From Streptomyces sp. DH41 (GTDB lineage Bacteria; Actinomycetota; Actinomycetes; Streptomycetales; Streptomycetaceae): a DNA stretch of 64,000 bases. Under the pieces are notes generated by a model. It did no database searches. It saw nothing but the letters and a program-made list of their open reading frames with translations, and was not told the DNA's origin. The translations under genes and the position numbers were made by a program. The DNA is taken from NCBI RefSeq assembly GCF_029813785.1, contig NZ_JARVKY010000017.1, positions 62,001 through 126,000 of the forward strand, in the 5' to 3' direction. Below, one piece after another: positions 1-7,805 of this stretch. Positions within the stretch are counted from its first letter, which is position 1, and every line of letters begins with the position of its first letter.

Positions 1-1314
1 CCCGTGCTGGCCCTGGCCTACCTGTTCACCGTCGACTGGCGCCTCGCCCTGGTGGGGGTCGTGCCCCTGTCGCTCGGCGTGTTCCTCTTCAGCCGGGCCA
101 TGGCGGGCGCGGCGGCGCAGATGGCCGAGTTCGGCGCAGCGCTGGGGCGGATCTCCGCCGCCGCCGTGGAGTTCGCGTCCGGCATCGCCGTCTTCAAGAG
201 CTTCGGGCGTGAGGGCAAGGCCCACGAGCGTTTCGTCGACGCGACCGAGGGCTTCGCCGACTTCTTCTCCCGCTGGGTCCGGACCACTCTGGCCAGTTCC
301 ACCGCCGCCGTGCTGGTGGTCGCCCCGGCCGTGGTTCTGCTCCTCCTGACCGTGGTGGGCACGGTGCTCGTCACCCAGGACTGGATGACCGGCGCCGAAC
401 TCGTCCCCTTCCTGCTGCTCGGCCCCGCCGTAGCCGCTCCCATGGGCGTCGTCGGCCCCCGCGTCCAGCAGATCCGGGCCGGCCAGGCCGCCGCCGTGCG
501 CATCACGGAACTGCTCCACGCCCCCACCCTCCCCGAGCCCGCCGACCCCGCCCTCCCCGACGGCCACCACATCTCGATGCGCGGGGTGTCCTTCTCCTAC
601 GACGGGCAGACCGACGTCCTCAGCGACGTCGACCTCGACCTCGCGCCCGGCACGGTCACCGCGCTGGTCGGTCCCTCCGGCTCCGGCAAGTCGACCCTGG
701 CATCACTGCTGCCCCGCTTCCACGACGTCACAGCCGGCACGGTGACCCTCGGCGGTGTCGACCTCCGTGACATCGCCGCGACCGAGCTGTACCGCCGGGT
801 CGGCTTCGTCCTCCAGGACGTACGGCTGCTGCGGGCGAGCGTCGCCGACAACATCCGCCTCGGCCGACCCGAGGCCACCGACGAGGAAGTCGAGCGGTGT
901 GCCCGCGCCGCCCGCGTCCACGACCGCGTCATGGCCCTGCCCGACGGCTACACGACCGAACTCGGCACGGCCGCCACCCTCTCCGGCGGTGAGGCACAAC
1001 GCCTCTCCATCGCCAGAGCCCTGCTCGCCGACGCACCGGTCCTCGTGCTCGACGAGGCGACCGCGTACGCCGACCCGCACTCCGAGGCACTGATCCAGGA
1101 CGCGCTGTCCGCACTCGCGGCCGGCCGCACCCTGCTCGTCATCGCCCACCGGCTGTCGACCGTCCGCTCCGCCGACCACATCGTGGTGCTGGAGGACGGG
1201 CGCGTCACCGAACAGGGCCGCCACGACGACCTGCTGGCCGCCCGGGGCCGCTACGCCACGCTGTGGGACGCCCAGGGGAGCGCGGACGACATCCGAGAAG
1301 GAAGTGCACGATGA
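1..1314 (+). CDS. Exporter-fold ABC transporter subunit, siderophore-import type (YbtP/IrtA-like), 5' truncated
   Basis: The frame is open from base 1, so the N-terminus lies outside the window. What remains is the second half of a type IV transmembrane domain (hydrophobic segments near bases 10-105 and 295-470) followed by a nucleotide-binding domain: Walker A GPSGSGKST at 670-696, ABC signature LSGGEAQRL, and Walker B running into DEATAYADPHSE. The DEATAxADPxSE wording, instead of DEATSALD, is what I associate with YbtP and IrtA, which have an exporter fold but import ferric siderophores. The stop overlaps the next start (ATGA, 1311-1314), so the two half-transporters are translationally coupled and probably form a heterodimer. 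Downstream salicylate synthase supports a siderophore role. Family certain; import direction is inference. Confidence 0.85.
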   Translation, partial: PVLALAYLFTVDWRLALVGVVPLSLGVFLFSRAMAGAAAQMAEFGAALGRISAAAVEFASGIAVFKSFGREGKAHERFVDATEGFADFFSRWVRTTLASSTAAVLVVAPAVVLLLLTVVGTVLVTQDWMTGAELVPFLLLGPAVAAPMGVVGPRVQQIRAGQAAAVRITELLHAPTLPEPADPALPDGHHISMRGVSFSYDGQTDVLSDVDLDLAPGTVTALVGPSGSGKSTLASLLPRFHDVTAGTVTLGGVDLRDIAATELYRRVGFVLQDVRLLRASVADNIRLGRPEATDEEVERCARAARVHDRVMALPDGYTTELGTAATLSGGEAQRLSIARALLADAPVLVLDEATAYADPHSEALIQDALSALAAGRTLLVIAHRLSTVRSADHIVVLEDGRVTEQGRHDDLLAARGRYATLWDAQGSADDIREGSAR

Positions 1315-3068
1315 TCCGTCAGCTCTACCGTGTCCTCGGGCCGGAAGGCTCCCGTCCGCTCAACCGGCTGCTCCTCCTCCAGTGCGGCGCGGCCGTCCTG
1401 CAGGGCGTGGCCTTCGCCCTCCTGGTGCCCGTTCTGCGGACCCTGCTCGGCCCGGAACCCGACGACGTGTGGCCGTGGCTGACGGCGTTCGCCGCCTGCG
1501 CGCTCGCGCACGCCGTGATCCAGGGCGCGGCCATCAGCGGCGGGTTCACGGTCGGCTCCCAGCTCTCCCGGGTACTGCACCGCCGTTTGGCCGACCAGGC
1601 CCTGCGCCTGCCGCTGGGCTGGTTCACCGCCGGCCGCACGGCCGAGTTCAGCAGGCTCGCCGGGCAGAACGTCATCCAGGTGATGAGCACACCGGCCCAC
1701 CTGCTGCGCCCGTTCATCAGCTCCCTGCTCACCCCGGCGACGCTGGTGATCGCCACGTTCTTCTTCGACGTCCGCACCGCCCTGGTACTGCTGGTCTGCG
1801 CGCCCGTGCTGTTCGCCGTCCAGCGGGCGAGCACGGCCGTGATGCGGCGGCTCGACCTCGGCCGTGACGCCGCGATCGGCGAGTCCGCCGACCGGGTCCT
1901 GGAGTACGCGCGCAACCAGCCGGTACTGAGGGCGTTCGGACGGACCGCCGAGGGCCATGGAGCGCTGGACGACGCCCTGGTGGCCGAGGCACGCGCGGAC
2001 CGGCGGCTCATCGCGCGGGGGCTGCCCGGCCTGGTCTCGTTCTCGTTCGCCACCCGGCTCGTGTTCGCCCTGCTGCTCGCCCTGGGCGTGTCCTGGCAGC
2101 TCGACGGATCGCTCACCGTGCCCACCCTGCTGGCGCTGCTCGTCCTACTGGTCCGCCTGATCGACAGTGTGTCGTCCGCCGCAGAGGCCGGCGCCGGAAT
2201 GCGCATCGCCCGCAACACCCTGGAACGCCTCGGCGCGGTCCTCGACGAACCACCGTTCCCCCAGCCCGCCGAGCCGAAGACGCCTCGCGACGCGAGCGTG
2301 GAGTTCGCCGGGGTCGGCTTCCGCTACGACGCCGGCCCGGCGGAGGGGGCAGGCGCACGTCCGGTCCTCCACGATGTGACCTTCCGTCTGCCCGAGCGCA
2401 GCATGACGGCGCTGGTCGGGCCCTCCGGCGCGGGCAAGACCACGATCGCCGGGCTGCTCGCCCGGTTCCGGGACACCACCGAGGGCACCGTCCGCATCGG
2501 CGGCGTCGACGTCCGGGACATCAGCGCCGACGACCTGGCGGCCCACGTCTCCCTCGTCTTCCAGGACGTGTACCTCTTCGACGGCACGATCGAGGAGAAC
2601 GTCCGCGTCGCCGCCCCCGGCGCGGGCCCCGGCGAACTGGCCGAGGCCGCGGCTCTGTCCGGGCTGGACCGCGTGATCGAGGAACTGCCCGAGGGGTGGG
2701 CCACGAAGGTGGGGGAGGGCGGCGCGCGACTGTCCGGCGGGCAGCGGCAACGCGTGTCCGTCGCCCGCGCGCTTCTCAAGGACGCCCCGATCCTCGTCCT
2801 CGACGAGGCCACCGCCGCCCTCGACCAGGAGAACGAGCGGCTGTTCGCACAGGCCGTGCGGGCTTTGGCGGACCGCAAGACCCTCCTGGTCATCGCCCAC
2901 CGGCTGAGCACCGTCGTGAACGCCGACCGGATCCTCGTCCTGGAGGACGGCGAGATCACCGAACGGGGCACGCACGACGACTTGTTGACGGCGGGGGGCA
3001 CGTACGCCTCCTTCTGGGAACGGCGGGCCCAGGCCCACGGCTGGCGACTGGAGGCGGCACCGTCATGA
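1311..3068 (+). CDS. Exporter-fold ABC transporter subunit, siderophore-import type (YbtQ/IrtB-like)
   Basis: 585 residues. The ATG at 1311 overlaps the preceding stop and sits behind GAAGGAAG, so I reject upstream in-frame starts. An N-terminal transmembrane domain of about 320 residues with roughly six hydrophobic segments is followed by a nucleotide-binding domain with Walker A GPSGAGKTT near residue 370, signature LSGGQRQRVSVARALL, Walker B LVLDEATAALDQENE and a switch His in IAHRLST. DEATAALDxENE matches YbtQ/IrtB as I remember them, the partner of the DEATAxADP subunit, so this is probably the second half of a heterodimeric inner-membrane ferric-siderophore importer. The stop again overlaps a potential start (ATGA at 3065). 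Confidence 0.88.
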   Translation: MIRQLYRVLGPEGSRPLNRLLLLQCGAAVLQGVAFALLVPVLRTLLGPEPDDVWPWLTAFAACALAHAVIQGAAISGGFTVGSQLSRVLHRRLADQALRLPLGWFTAGRTAEFSRLAGQNVIQVMSTPAHLLRPFISSLLTPATLVIATFFFDVRTALVLLVCAPVLFAVQRASTAVMRRLDLGRDAAIGESADRVLEYARNQPVLRAFGRTAEGHGALDDALVAEARADRRLIARGLPGLVSFSFATRLVFALLLALGVSWQLDGSLTVPTLLALLVLLVRLIDSVSSAAEAGAGMRIARNTLERLGAVLDEPPFPQPAEPKTPRDASVEFAGVGFRYDAGPAEGAGARPVLHDVTFRLPERSMTALVGPSGAGKTTIAGLLARFRDTTEGTVRIGGVDVRDISADDLAAHVSLVFQDVYLFDGTIEENVRVAAPGAGPGELAEAAALSGLDRVIEELPEGWATKVGEGGARLSGGQRQRVSVARALLKDAPILVLDEATAALDQENERLFAQAVRALADRKTLLVIAHRLSTVVNADRILVLEDGEITERGTHDDLLTAGGTYASFWERRAQAHGWRLEAAPS

Positions 3069-3175
3069 CCCCTCACCCGGAACCAGCGTTCGCCCCTCAC
3101 CCGGCACCAGCGTTCGACCCGGACTCGGCGCCAGCGTTCAACCCGGACCCAGCGGCAGAGAGAAGGCACGACACC

Positions 3176-4573
3176 ATGAGCACCGGAGCCCGGAACACCT
3201 GGGAGGCATGGGCGAGGTCCGTCCCCCCGCTCGCGTGCGCGAGCACCCGGGAGCCCCGCCACGACCCGGCGGCCACCGCCACCCGCCTCGCACAGGCCGG
3301 ACTGGCCGGCCAGTACGTGGTGTACGAGGGGGAAGGCGGAGCCTGGCACTTCGCGGCGGGCTCCGACGTCAGTGTCACAGCGGACGCCACCGGCATCACC
3401 GCGCGGGCCGCCGGACGTACCTGGACCTCGCGCACCGACCGGCGGCCACTGACGGCGTTCGCCGCCGCCCTGTCCGCGCTGCGCGACGAGAGCGACGAAG
3501 GACGCCGCTTCTACGGCTGGGCCGCCTTCGAACTCGCCCACCTCCTTCACGCGGACCCGGCGGCGGCCGGAGACCAGCCCCTGCTGCACGCGCTGATCCC
3601 GGCCGTCGAGGTGACCCTCACCGAGGACCGGACGGTGGTCCGCGCCGTGGACGAGGCATGGGCGCGCAAGGTCGCCGACCTGCTCGCGGAACCTCCGGCC
3701 GGGCGGACCTCCCGCGACGAGCCGACGCGGGAGAGGACCGAGGGCGTCATCGCCGTCGGCACCGCCGCCTACGGCCAAACGGTCTCTCGTACGGTCGGGG
3801 ACATTCGCGCCGGACTGCTGGAGAAGGCCGTGGTCTCCCGGAAGGTCCCGTTGCCGGCCGAACCCCGCCCGGACTTCCCCGCGACGTATCTCGCGGGTCG
3901 CCGGGCCAACACACCGGCACGGTCCTACTTGCTGGAACTCGGCGGCTACCGGGCTGCCGGGTTCAGCCCCGAGACCGTTCTCGAGGTCGGGGACGACGGG
4001 CGGGTCAGCACACAGCCGCTCGCGGGCACCCGCGCACTGGGCGCCGACCCGGCGGAGAACGAACGCCGGCGCGCGGAACTGCTCAGCGACCCCAAGGAGA
4101 TACACGAGCACGCCGTGTCCGTACGCCTGGCCTGGGAGGAGATGGCCGCCGTGTGCCGCCCCGGCTCCGTCGTGGCCGAGGAGTACATGTCGGTCCGGCC
4201 ACGGGGATCGGTGCAGCACCTTGCCTCACGGGTGACCGGCCGGCTCCGTCCGGACGCCGGACCGTGGGACGCCTTCGCCTCCCTCTTCCCGGCGATAACC
4301 GCCACCGGGGTCTCGAAACGCGCCGCGCTCGAGACCCTGGCCCGCCACGAGGACGGGCCACGGGGCCTGTACGGCGGCGCGGTGTTCCGGGGGAGCACGA
4401 GCGGCGCCCTGGACGCCGCACTCGTCCTGCGTACGCTCCTCGGCACGGAGAAGGAGGCGTGGCTGCGGGCGGGCGCCGGTGTCACCGCCCAGTCCAGCCC
4501 CGAACGGGAGATCGAGGAGACCTGCGAGAAACTCCGCAGCGTCGCCCCGTATCTGCGGTTCTCCACGGAGTGA
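3176..4573 (+). CDS. Salicylate synthase (MbtI/YbtS/Irp9 family, chorismate to salicylate)
   Basis: 465 residues from ATG 3176, preceded by GAGAGAAGG. This family converts chorismate through isochorismate to salicylate plus pyruvate, the starter of aryl-capped siderophores. Diagnostic blocks: EKAVVSRKVPLP (the general-base Lys region), FSPETVLEV, VSTQPLAGTRALG, GSVQHLASRVTG, ITATGVSKRAALE and the C-terminal EIEETCEKL (Mg2+-binding Glu residues). The GxPK-type block reading GVSK, with the PLAGTRALG segment, is closer to MbtI/Irp9 than to TrpE or PabB. An in-frame ATG at 3065, with GGAGG 9 nt upstream and overlapping the ABC stop, would add 37 residues containing three imperfect PAF-x-PD(P/S) repeats; length and the better leader context favour 3176. 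Directly follows the two ABC genes and is probably co-transcribed. Confidence 0.88.
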   Translation: MSTGARNTWEAWARSVPPLACASTREPRHDPAATATRLAQAGLAGQYVVYEGEGGAWHFAAGSDVSVTADATGITARAAGRTWTSRTDRRPLTAFAAALSALRDESDEGRRFYGWAAFELAHLLHADPAAAGDQPLLHALIPAVEVTLTEDRTVVRAVDEAWARKVADLLAEPPAGRTSRDEPTRERTEGVIAVGTAAYGQTVSRTVGDIRAGLLEKAVVSRKVPLPAEPRPDFPATYLAGRRANTPARSYLLELGGYRAAGFSPETVLEVGDDGRVSTQPLAGTRALGADPAENERRRAELLSDPKEIHEHAVSVRLAWEEMAAVCRPGSVVAEEYMSVRPRGSVQHLASRVTGRLRPDAGPWDAFASLFPAITATGVSKRAALETLARHEDGPRGLYGGAVFRGSTSGALDAALVLRTLLGTEKEAWLRAGAGVTAQSSPEREIEETCEKLRSVAPYLRFSTE

Positions 4574-4698
4574 CCCGAGACAGGTAGCCGAAGAGTCGTC
4601 GGGGAGGGCGCGTGGCTGGGGCGCTCCTCACCGGCGATTACAGTCGGTTACGATGCACACTTCGTACGCAAGGCCAAAGGGACAGGCTGGCTTCGGGA

Positions 4699-5454
4699 AT
4701 GCTGAGAGATGTCACCGCCACCCGCTACATCACGCCCTTGCGTGAGGGCGGCTCGCTGCCGGGACTCGTCGAGGGCGACGACCTCGGCACGTATGTCCTC
4801 AAGTTCACCGGCGCGGGGCAGGGACGCAAGACGCTCGTCGCCGAGGTGGTCTGCGGCGAACTCGCCCGCCGGCTGGGCTTCCGGGTGCCGGGTCTTGTGA
4901 CGGTCGACCTCGATCCCGTGCTGGGGCTCGGTGAGCCCGACCAGCAGGTGCAGGAACTGCTCAAGGCGAGCGGCGGCACCAACCTCGGCATGGACTTCCT
5001 CTCCGGCGCGCTCGGTTTCGACCCGCTCGCCTTCGAGGTGAGCGCCGAGGAGGCGGGGCGCATCGTCTGGTTCGACGCGCTGGTGAACAACGTCGACCGG
5101 TCCTGGCGCAACCCCAACCTGCTGCGGTGGCGCGGCGAGGTGTGGCTCATCGATCACGGCGCGACCATGATCTGGCATCACAACTGGCCGGGCGCCGAGA
5201 CCTCCGCCGCCCGGCCGTACGACACCTCCGACCACGCCCTCGCGCGCTTCGCGCCGGACGTCCGCTCGGCCGCCGCCGCGCTCGCGCCCCTGGTCACCGA
5301 GGAACTCCTCGCCGAGGTCACCGCCGAGATCCCCGACGTCTGGCTGCTCGGCGAACCCGGCTTCGCCACCCCCGACGACCTCCGACGCGCCTACGCCGAG
5401 CCCCTCCTCGCCCGGGCCGCCACCATCCACGAACGCGTCAAGGGGGACCGGTGA
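4699..5454 (+). CDS. HipA-like kinase-fold protein
   Basis: 251 residues from ATG 4699 (MLRDVTATRYITPLREGG); an in-frame start at 4612 would add 29 unlikely residues. The Ser/Thr-kinase-like HipA fold is suggested by YVLKFTGAGQGRKTLVAEVV near residue 30 (nucleotide-binding Lys), DALVNNVDRSWRNPNLL near residue 125 (catalytic Asp plus Asn, as in the N-x-D-R-x-x-x-N loop) and LIDHGATM near residue 150 (metal-binding Asp). It is shorter than HipA (about 440 residues) and lacks HipA's N-terminal subdomain; there is no HipB-type DNA-binding partner next to it. The stop overlaps the next gene (GTGA at 5451-5454). A -10-like TACGAT lies at 4649-4654. Substrate unknown. Confidence 0.75.
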   Translation: MLRDVTATRYITPLREGGSLPGLVEGDDLGTYVLKFTGAGQGRKTLVAEVVCGELARRLGFRVPGLVTVDLDPVLGLGEPDQQVQELLKASGGTNLGMDFLSGALGFDPLAFEVSAEEAGRIVWFDALVNNVDRSWRNPNLLRWRGEVWLIDHGATMIWHHNWPGAETSAARPYDTSDHALARFAPDVRSAAAALAPLVTEELLAEVTAEIPDVWLLGEPGFATPDDLRRAYAEPLLARAATIHERVKGDR

Positions 5455-5834
5455 GCGACCGCCATGTCTTCGAGTACGCGCTGCTGCGCGTCGTACCCCG
5501 CGTCGAGCGCGGGGAGCGCGTCAACGCCGGAGTGCTCCTGTACTGCCGGGGCAGGTCCTACGTCGGGGCCCGCACCCACCTCGACGAGACCCGGCTGCTG
5601 GCGCTCGACCCGGACGTGGACCTGCCCGGCGTACGCGCCGCCCTGCGTGCCGTCGAGGGCGTGTGCGCCGGCGGCGACGCGGCGGGCCAGGCGGCCGGCG
5701 ACGACCCGGGCCGCCGCTTCCGCTGGCTGATCGCTCCCCGTTCCACCATCGTCCGGCCCGGCCCCGTCCACACCGGCCTCACGACCGACCCGGCGGCCGA
5801 GATCGAACGGCTCCTCGACCTGCTGGTGCGCTAG
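5451..5834 (+). CDS. DUF3037-type protein paired with the HipA-like kinase
   Basis: 127 residues; GTG start overlapping the upstream stop. The N-terminal blocks FEYALLRVVPRVERGERVNAG and VLLYCRGRSYVGAR are typical of the DUF3037 family, whose function is unknown to me. In actinobacteria this family commonly accompanies small HipA-like kinases, so the two are likely to act together. The TAG stop at 5832-5834 lies inside the left arm of an inverted-repeat element (5831-5928), so the original C-terminus may have been altered by that insertion; the protein nevertheless ends in a plausible helix (LLDLLVR). Confidence 0.75.
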   Translation: MSDRHVFEYALLRVVPRVERGERVNAGVLLYCRGRSYVGARTHLDETRLLALDPDVDLPGVRAALRAVEGVCAGGDAAGQAAGDDPGRRFRWLIAPRSTIVRPGPVHTGLTTDPAAEIERLLDLLVR

Positions 5835-5928
5835 GGGGTGTCGTTTGGATCAGGTCGGCTCCAGGAAACGGCGCCTTGCAGCGGAGCAGACCCCGCGACC
5901 CCGGCAAGATCCAAACGACACCCCCTAG
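5831..5928. repeat. MITE-like inverted-repeat element (98 bp)
   Basis: Two perfect 21-bp inverted arms, 5831-5851 and 5908-5928, enclose 56 bp. The arms begin CTAGGGGGTGTCG and end CGACACCCCCTAG, so CTAG or TAG stands at both outer ends, as expected for the YTAR-type target duplication of IS5-related elements. No coding capacity. The left arm supplies the stop codon of the DUF3037 gene. The structure could also act as a bidirectional terminator between this gene and the convergent gene at 5951. Reading it as a mobile element is inference from structure. Confidence 0.7.
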
Positions 5929-5950
5929 CCGTGCTTCGCGGCGCCCCGCC

Positions 5951-6730
5951 TCAGGTGTGCCGGCGGCGCCTGATCGCGTAGCCCGCCGCGAGCGCGGCGC
6001 TTGTCACGAAGCCCAGCCCGATGCCGATGTCCCGGCTGCTCGGCCCGGTACCCGAGGCACCGCCGAATCCGCCCTGCGTGCCGAGCGTCGGCGCGACGGT
6101 GGGAGAGGTGGCGGGAACCGGCGTGGTGGTGGCCGGGGTCGGGGTGGGACGGGGCATGGAGGTCGCGGAGATGGTCGGGAGCGAGGCCTGCCTCGGCGGT
6201 GCCGCGCCGGCCGCGCCTCCGTCCGCCTTCCCGGCGGCGTCGGTCCCGCCCTGGTCGAGCCGGCCGTCGCCGGGTCGGCCCGCGTCTGATCCGCCCTGGC
6301 CGGCGTCCTGGCCGATTCCGTCCTGTTCGGGTCGGCCCAAGTCGTGTCCGCCCTCGTCGGGCCGGTACTCGTCGACGCCTCCAGAGTCGTTCCCGCCTTC
6401 GTCGGGCCGGTACTCGTCGAGTCGGTCCTCGTCGAAGTCGCCCTGTTCGAGCCGGCCTTCGTCGGCTCCGCTTCCGTCGGCTCCGCTCTCGTCGGGTCGA
6501 CTCCCGTCGGGCCGGTCCCCGTCGGACAGGTCTGCGGTGAGCGCGTCCGGATCCAAGGCATCAGGGGCGTACGGGTCCGGGTCGACCGGGTCGTTGTCGA
6601 GGGCGGACCGGGACGCCTTGTGGTGGGTGAGATCCCAGGAGTCCGGTCCCTGGGAGTGTGCGGGGTAGGCCAGCGGCACGATCGCGGCGATCGCGACGGC
6701 TATGCCTGCGGCACCGGTACGACGGCGCAT
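5951..6730 (-). CDS. Secreted acidic low-complexity protein with C-terminal membrane anchor
   Basis: 259 residues with GGAGG 5 nt before the ATG. Residues 1-26 are a signal peptide (MRRRT, hydrophobic core, AYPAHS). Residues about 45-165 are strongly acidic low-complexity sequence rich in Asp, Gly, Glu and Pro, including two copies of DEYRPDEGG; residues about 175-225 are a Pro/Thr/Ala spacer. The C-terminus has one hydrophobic segment (GLGFVTSAALAAGYA) followed by RRRRHT, the layout of a sortase substrate or stop-transfer anchor, but no LPxTG or LAxTG motif is present. Most likely an envelope-anchored, negatively charged wall or surface protein. No enzymatic domain recognised. Confidence 0.7.
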   Translation of the reverse strand: MRRRTGAAGIAVAIAAIVPLAYPAHSQGPDSWDLTHHKASRSALDNDPVDPDPYAPDALDPDALTADLSDGDRPDGSRPDESGADGSGADEGRLEQGDFDEDRLDEYRPDEGGNDSGGVDEYRPDEGGHDLGRPEQDGIGQDAGQGGSDAGRPGDGRLDQGGTDAAGKADGGAAGAAPPRQASLPTISATSMPRPTPTPATTTPVPATSPTVAPTLGTQGGFGGASGTGPSSRDIGIGLGFVTSAALAAGYAIRRRRHT

Positions 6731-6869
6731 GGACGCCTCCTTTTCCGGCCACGGGTGGCTCGCGCTTCGACGCTAGGGCGCCGGTGGCGTGGGGGCCCGC
6801 AGCGCTGGGCCGATCGGGTTGGCCGGGCGCGGTGCCACCCCCGGGAGTCCAGGTAATGGATCACACCGG

Positions 6870-6910
6870 CCCGGTGTCCCGTTGACACCGGGTGCCAGGG
6901 CTTCTAGCGT
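6870..6910 (+). promoter_or_regulatory. Promoter with palindromic operator upstream of the FabG-like gene
   Basis: TTGACA at 6882-6887, a 17-bp spacer and TAGCGT at 6905-6910 form an unusually good vegetative-type promoter. A perfect 9-bp inverted repeat, CCCGGTGTC (6870-6878) and GACACCGGG (6884-6892) with a 5-bp centre, overlaps the -35 box, the expected position for a repressor site. The predicted start near 6917 leaves a leader of about 85 nt before ATG 7002. The binding protein is not identifiable from the window. Confidence 0.7.
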
Positions 6911-7001
6911 CACGTCTGCGGAAGGTACTAAGCGGTCGCTCACCCAGGGCGCACCGCGACACTCCGCACGGGCCGCATCCCCAGGACGAGGAGAAGCAGC
7001 A

Positions 7002-7763
7002 ATGTCCACCACTGAGCAGCGGGTCGCCGTAGTCACCGGAGCCGCGCGCGGCATCGGTGCCGCCACCGCCGTACGACTGGCCGCCGAGGGCCGTGCCGTC
7101 GCCGTCATCGACCTCGACGAGGCCGCCTGCAAGGACACCGTCGAGAAGATCACCGCGGCCGGCGGCAAGGCCGTCGCGGTCGGCTGCGACGTCTCCGACG
7201 AGTCGCAGGTCGAGGCGGCCGTCGCGCGGATCGCCGAGGAGCTGGGCGCGCCGGTGATCCTCGTCAACAACGCGGGGGTGCTGCGCGACAACCTGCTGTT
7301 CAAGATGAGCGTCTCCGACTGGGACACCGTCATGAACGTGCACCTGCGCGGCGCCTTCCTGATGTCGAAGGCCTGCCAGAAGCACATGGTGGACGCCGGC
7401 TTCGGCCGCATCGTCAACCTGTCCTCCTCCTCGGCACTCGGCAACCGCGGCCAGGTCAACTACTCCGCCGCCAAGGCCGGTCTGCAGGGCTTCACCAAGA
7501 CCCTCGCCAAGGAGCTCGGCAAGTTCGGCGTCACCGCCAACTCCGTCGCCCCCGGCTTCATCGCCACCGAGATGACCAAGGCCACCGCCGACCGCGTCGG
7601 CATGGGCTTCGACGACTTCAAGGCCGCCGCCGCCACTCAGATCCCGGTCGCGCGTGTCGGTGAGCCCGACGACATCGCCAACGCCATCGCCTTCTTCACC
7701 GGCGAGGCGGCCGGCTTCGTCTCCGGCCAGGTGCTGTACGTGGCCGGCGGACCGCTCGACTAG
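7002..7763 (+). CDS. 3-oxoacyl-ACP reductase-like short-chain dehydrogenase (FabG family)
   Basis: 253 residues; ATG 7002 follows GAGGAGAA. Classical SDR: TGAARGIG at residues 12-19, NNAG at 89-92, catalytic Ser in NLSSSS (140-144), Tyr154 and Lys158 in YSAAK, and APGFIATEMT after the active site. The DLD stretch near residue 37, with Arg16 in the Gly-rich loop, leaves NADH or NADPH preference open. FabG-type enzymes reduce 3-oxoacyl thioesters; the canonical type II FAS cluster is not nearby, so this is probably a paralogue working on other 3-oxoacyl or alcohol substrates. It has its own strong promoter and operator (6870-6910) and is followed 42 bp later by another SDR on the same strand. 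Confidence 0.85.
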   Translation: MSTTEQRVAVVTGAARGIGAATAVRLAAEGRAVAVIDLDEAACKDTVEKITAAGGKAVAVGCDVSDESQVEAAVARIAEELGAPVILVNNAGVLRDNLLFKMSVSDWDTVMNVHLRGAFLMSKACQKHMVDAGFGRIVNLSSSSALGNRGQVNYSAAKAGLQGFTKTLAKELGKFGVTANSVAPGFIATEMTKATADRVGMGFDDFKAAAATQIPVARVGEPDDIANAIAFFTGEAAGFVSGQVLYVAGGPLD

Positions 7764-7805
7764 GGACGCGGAGACTAGGGAAGACTGGGACTAGGGACCA
7801 CTGAC

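Noticed and set aside
4699..5834. HipBA toxin-antitoxin module
   Set aside because: No HipB-type DNA-binding protein; the partner is DUF3037.
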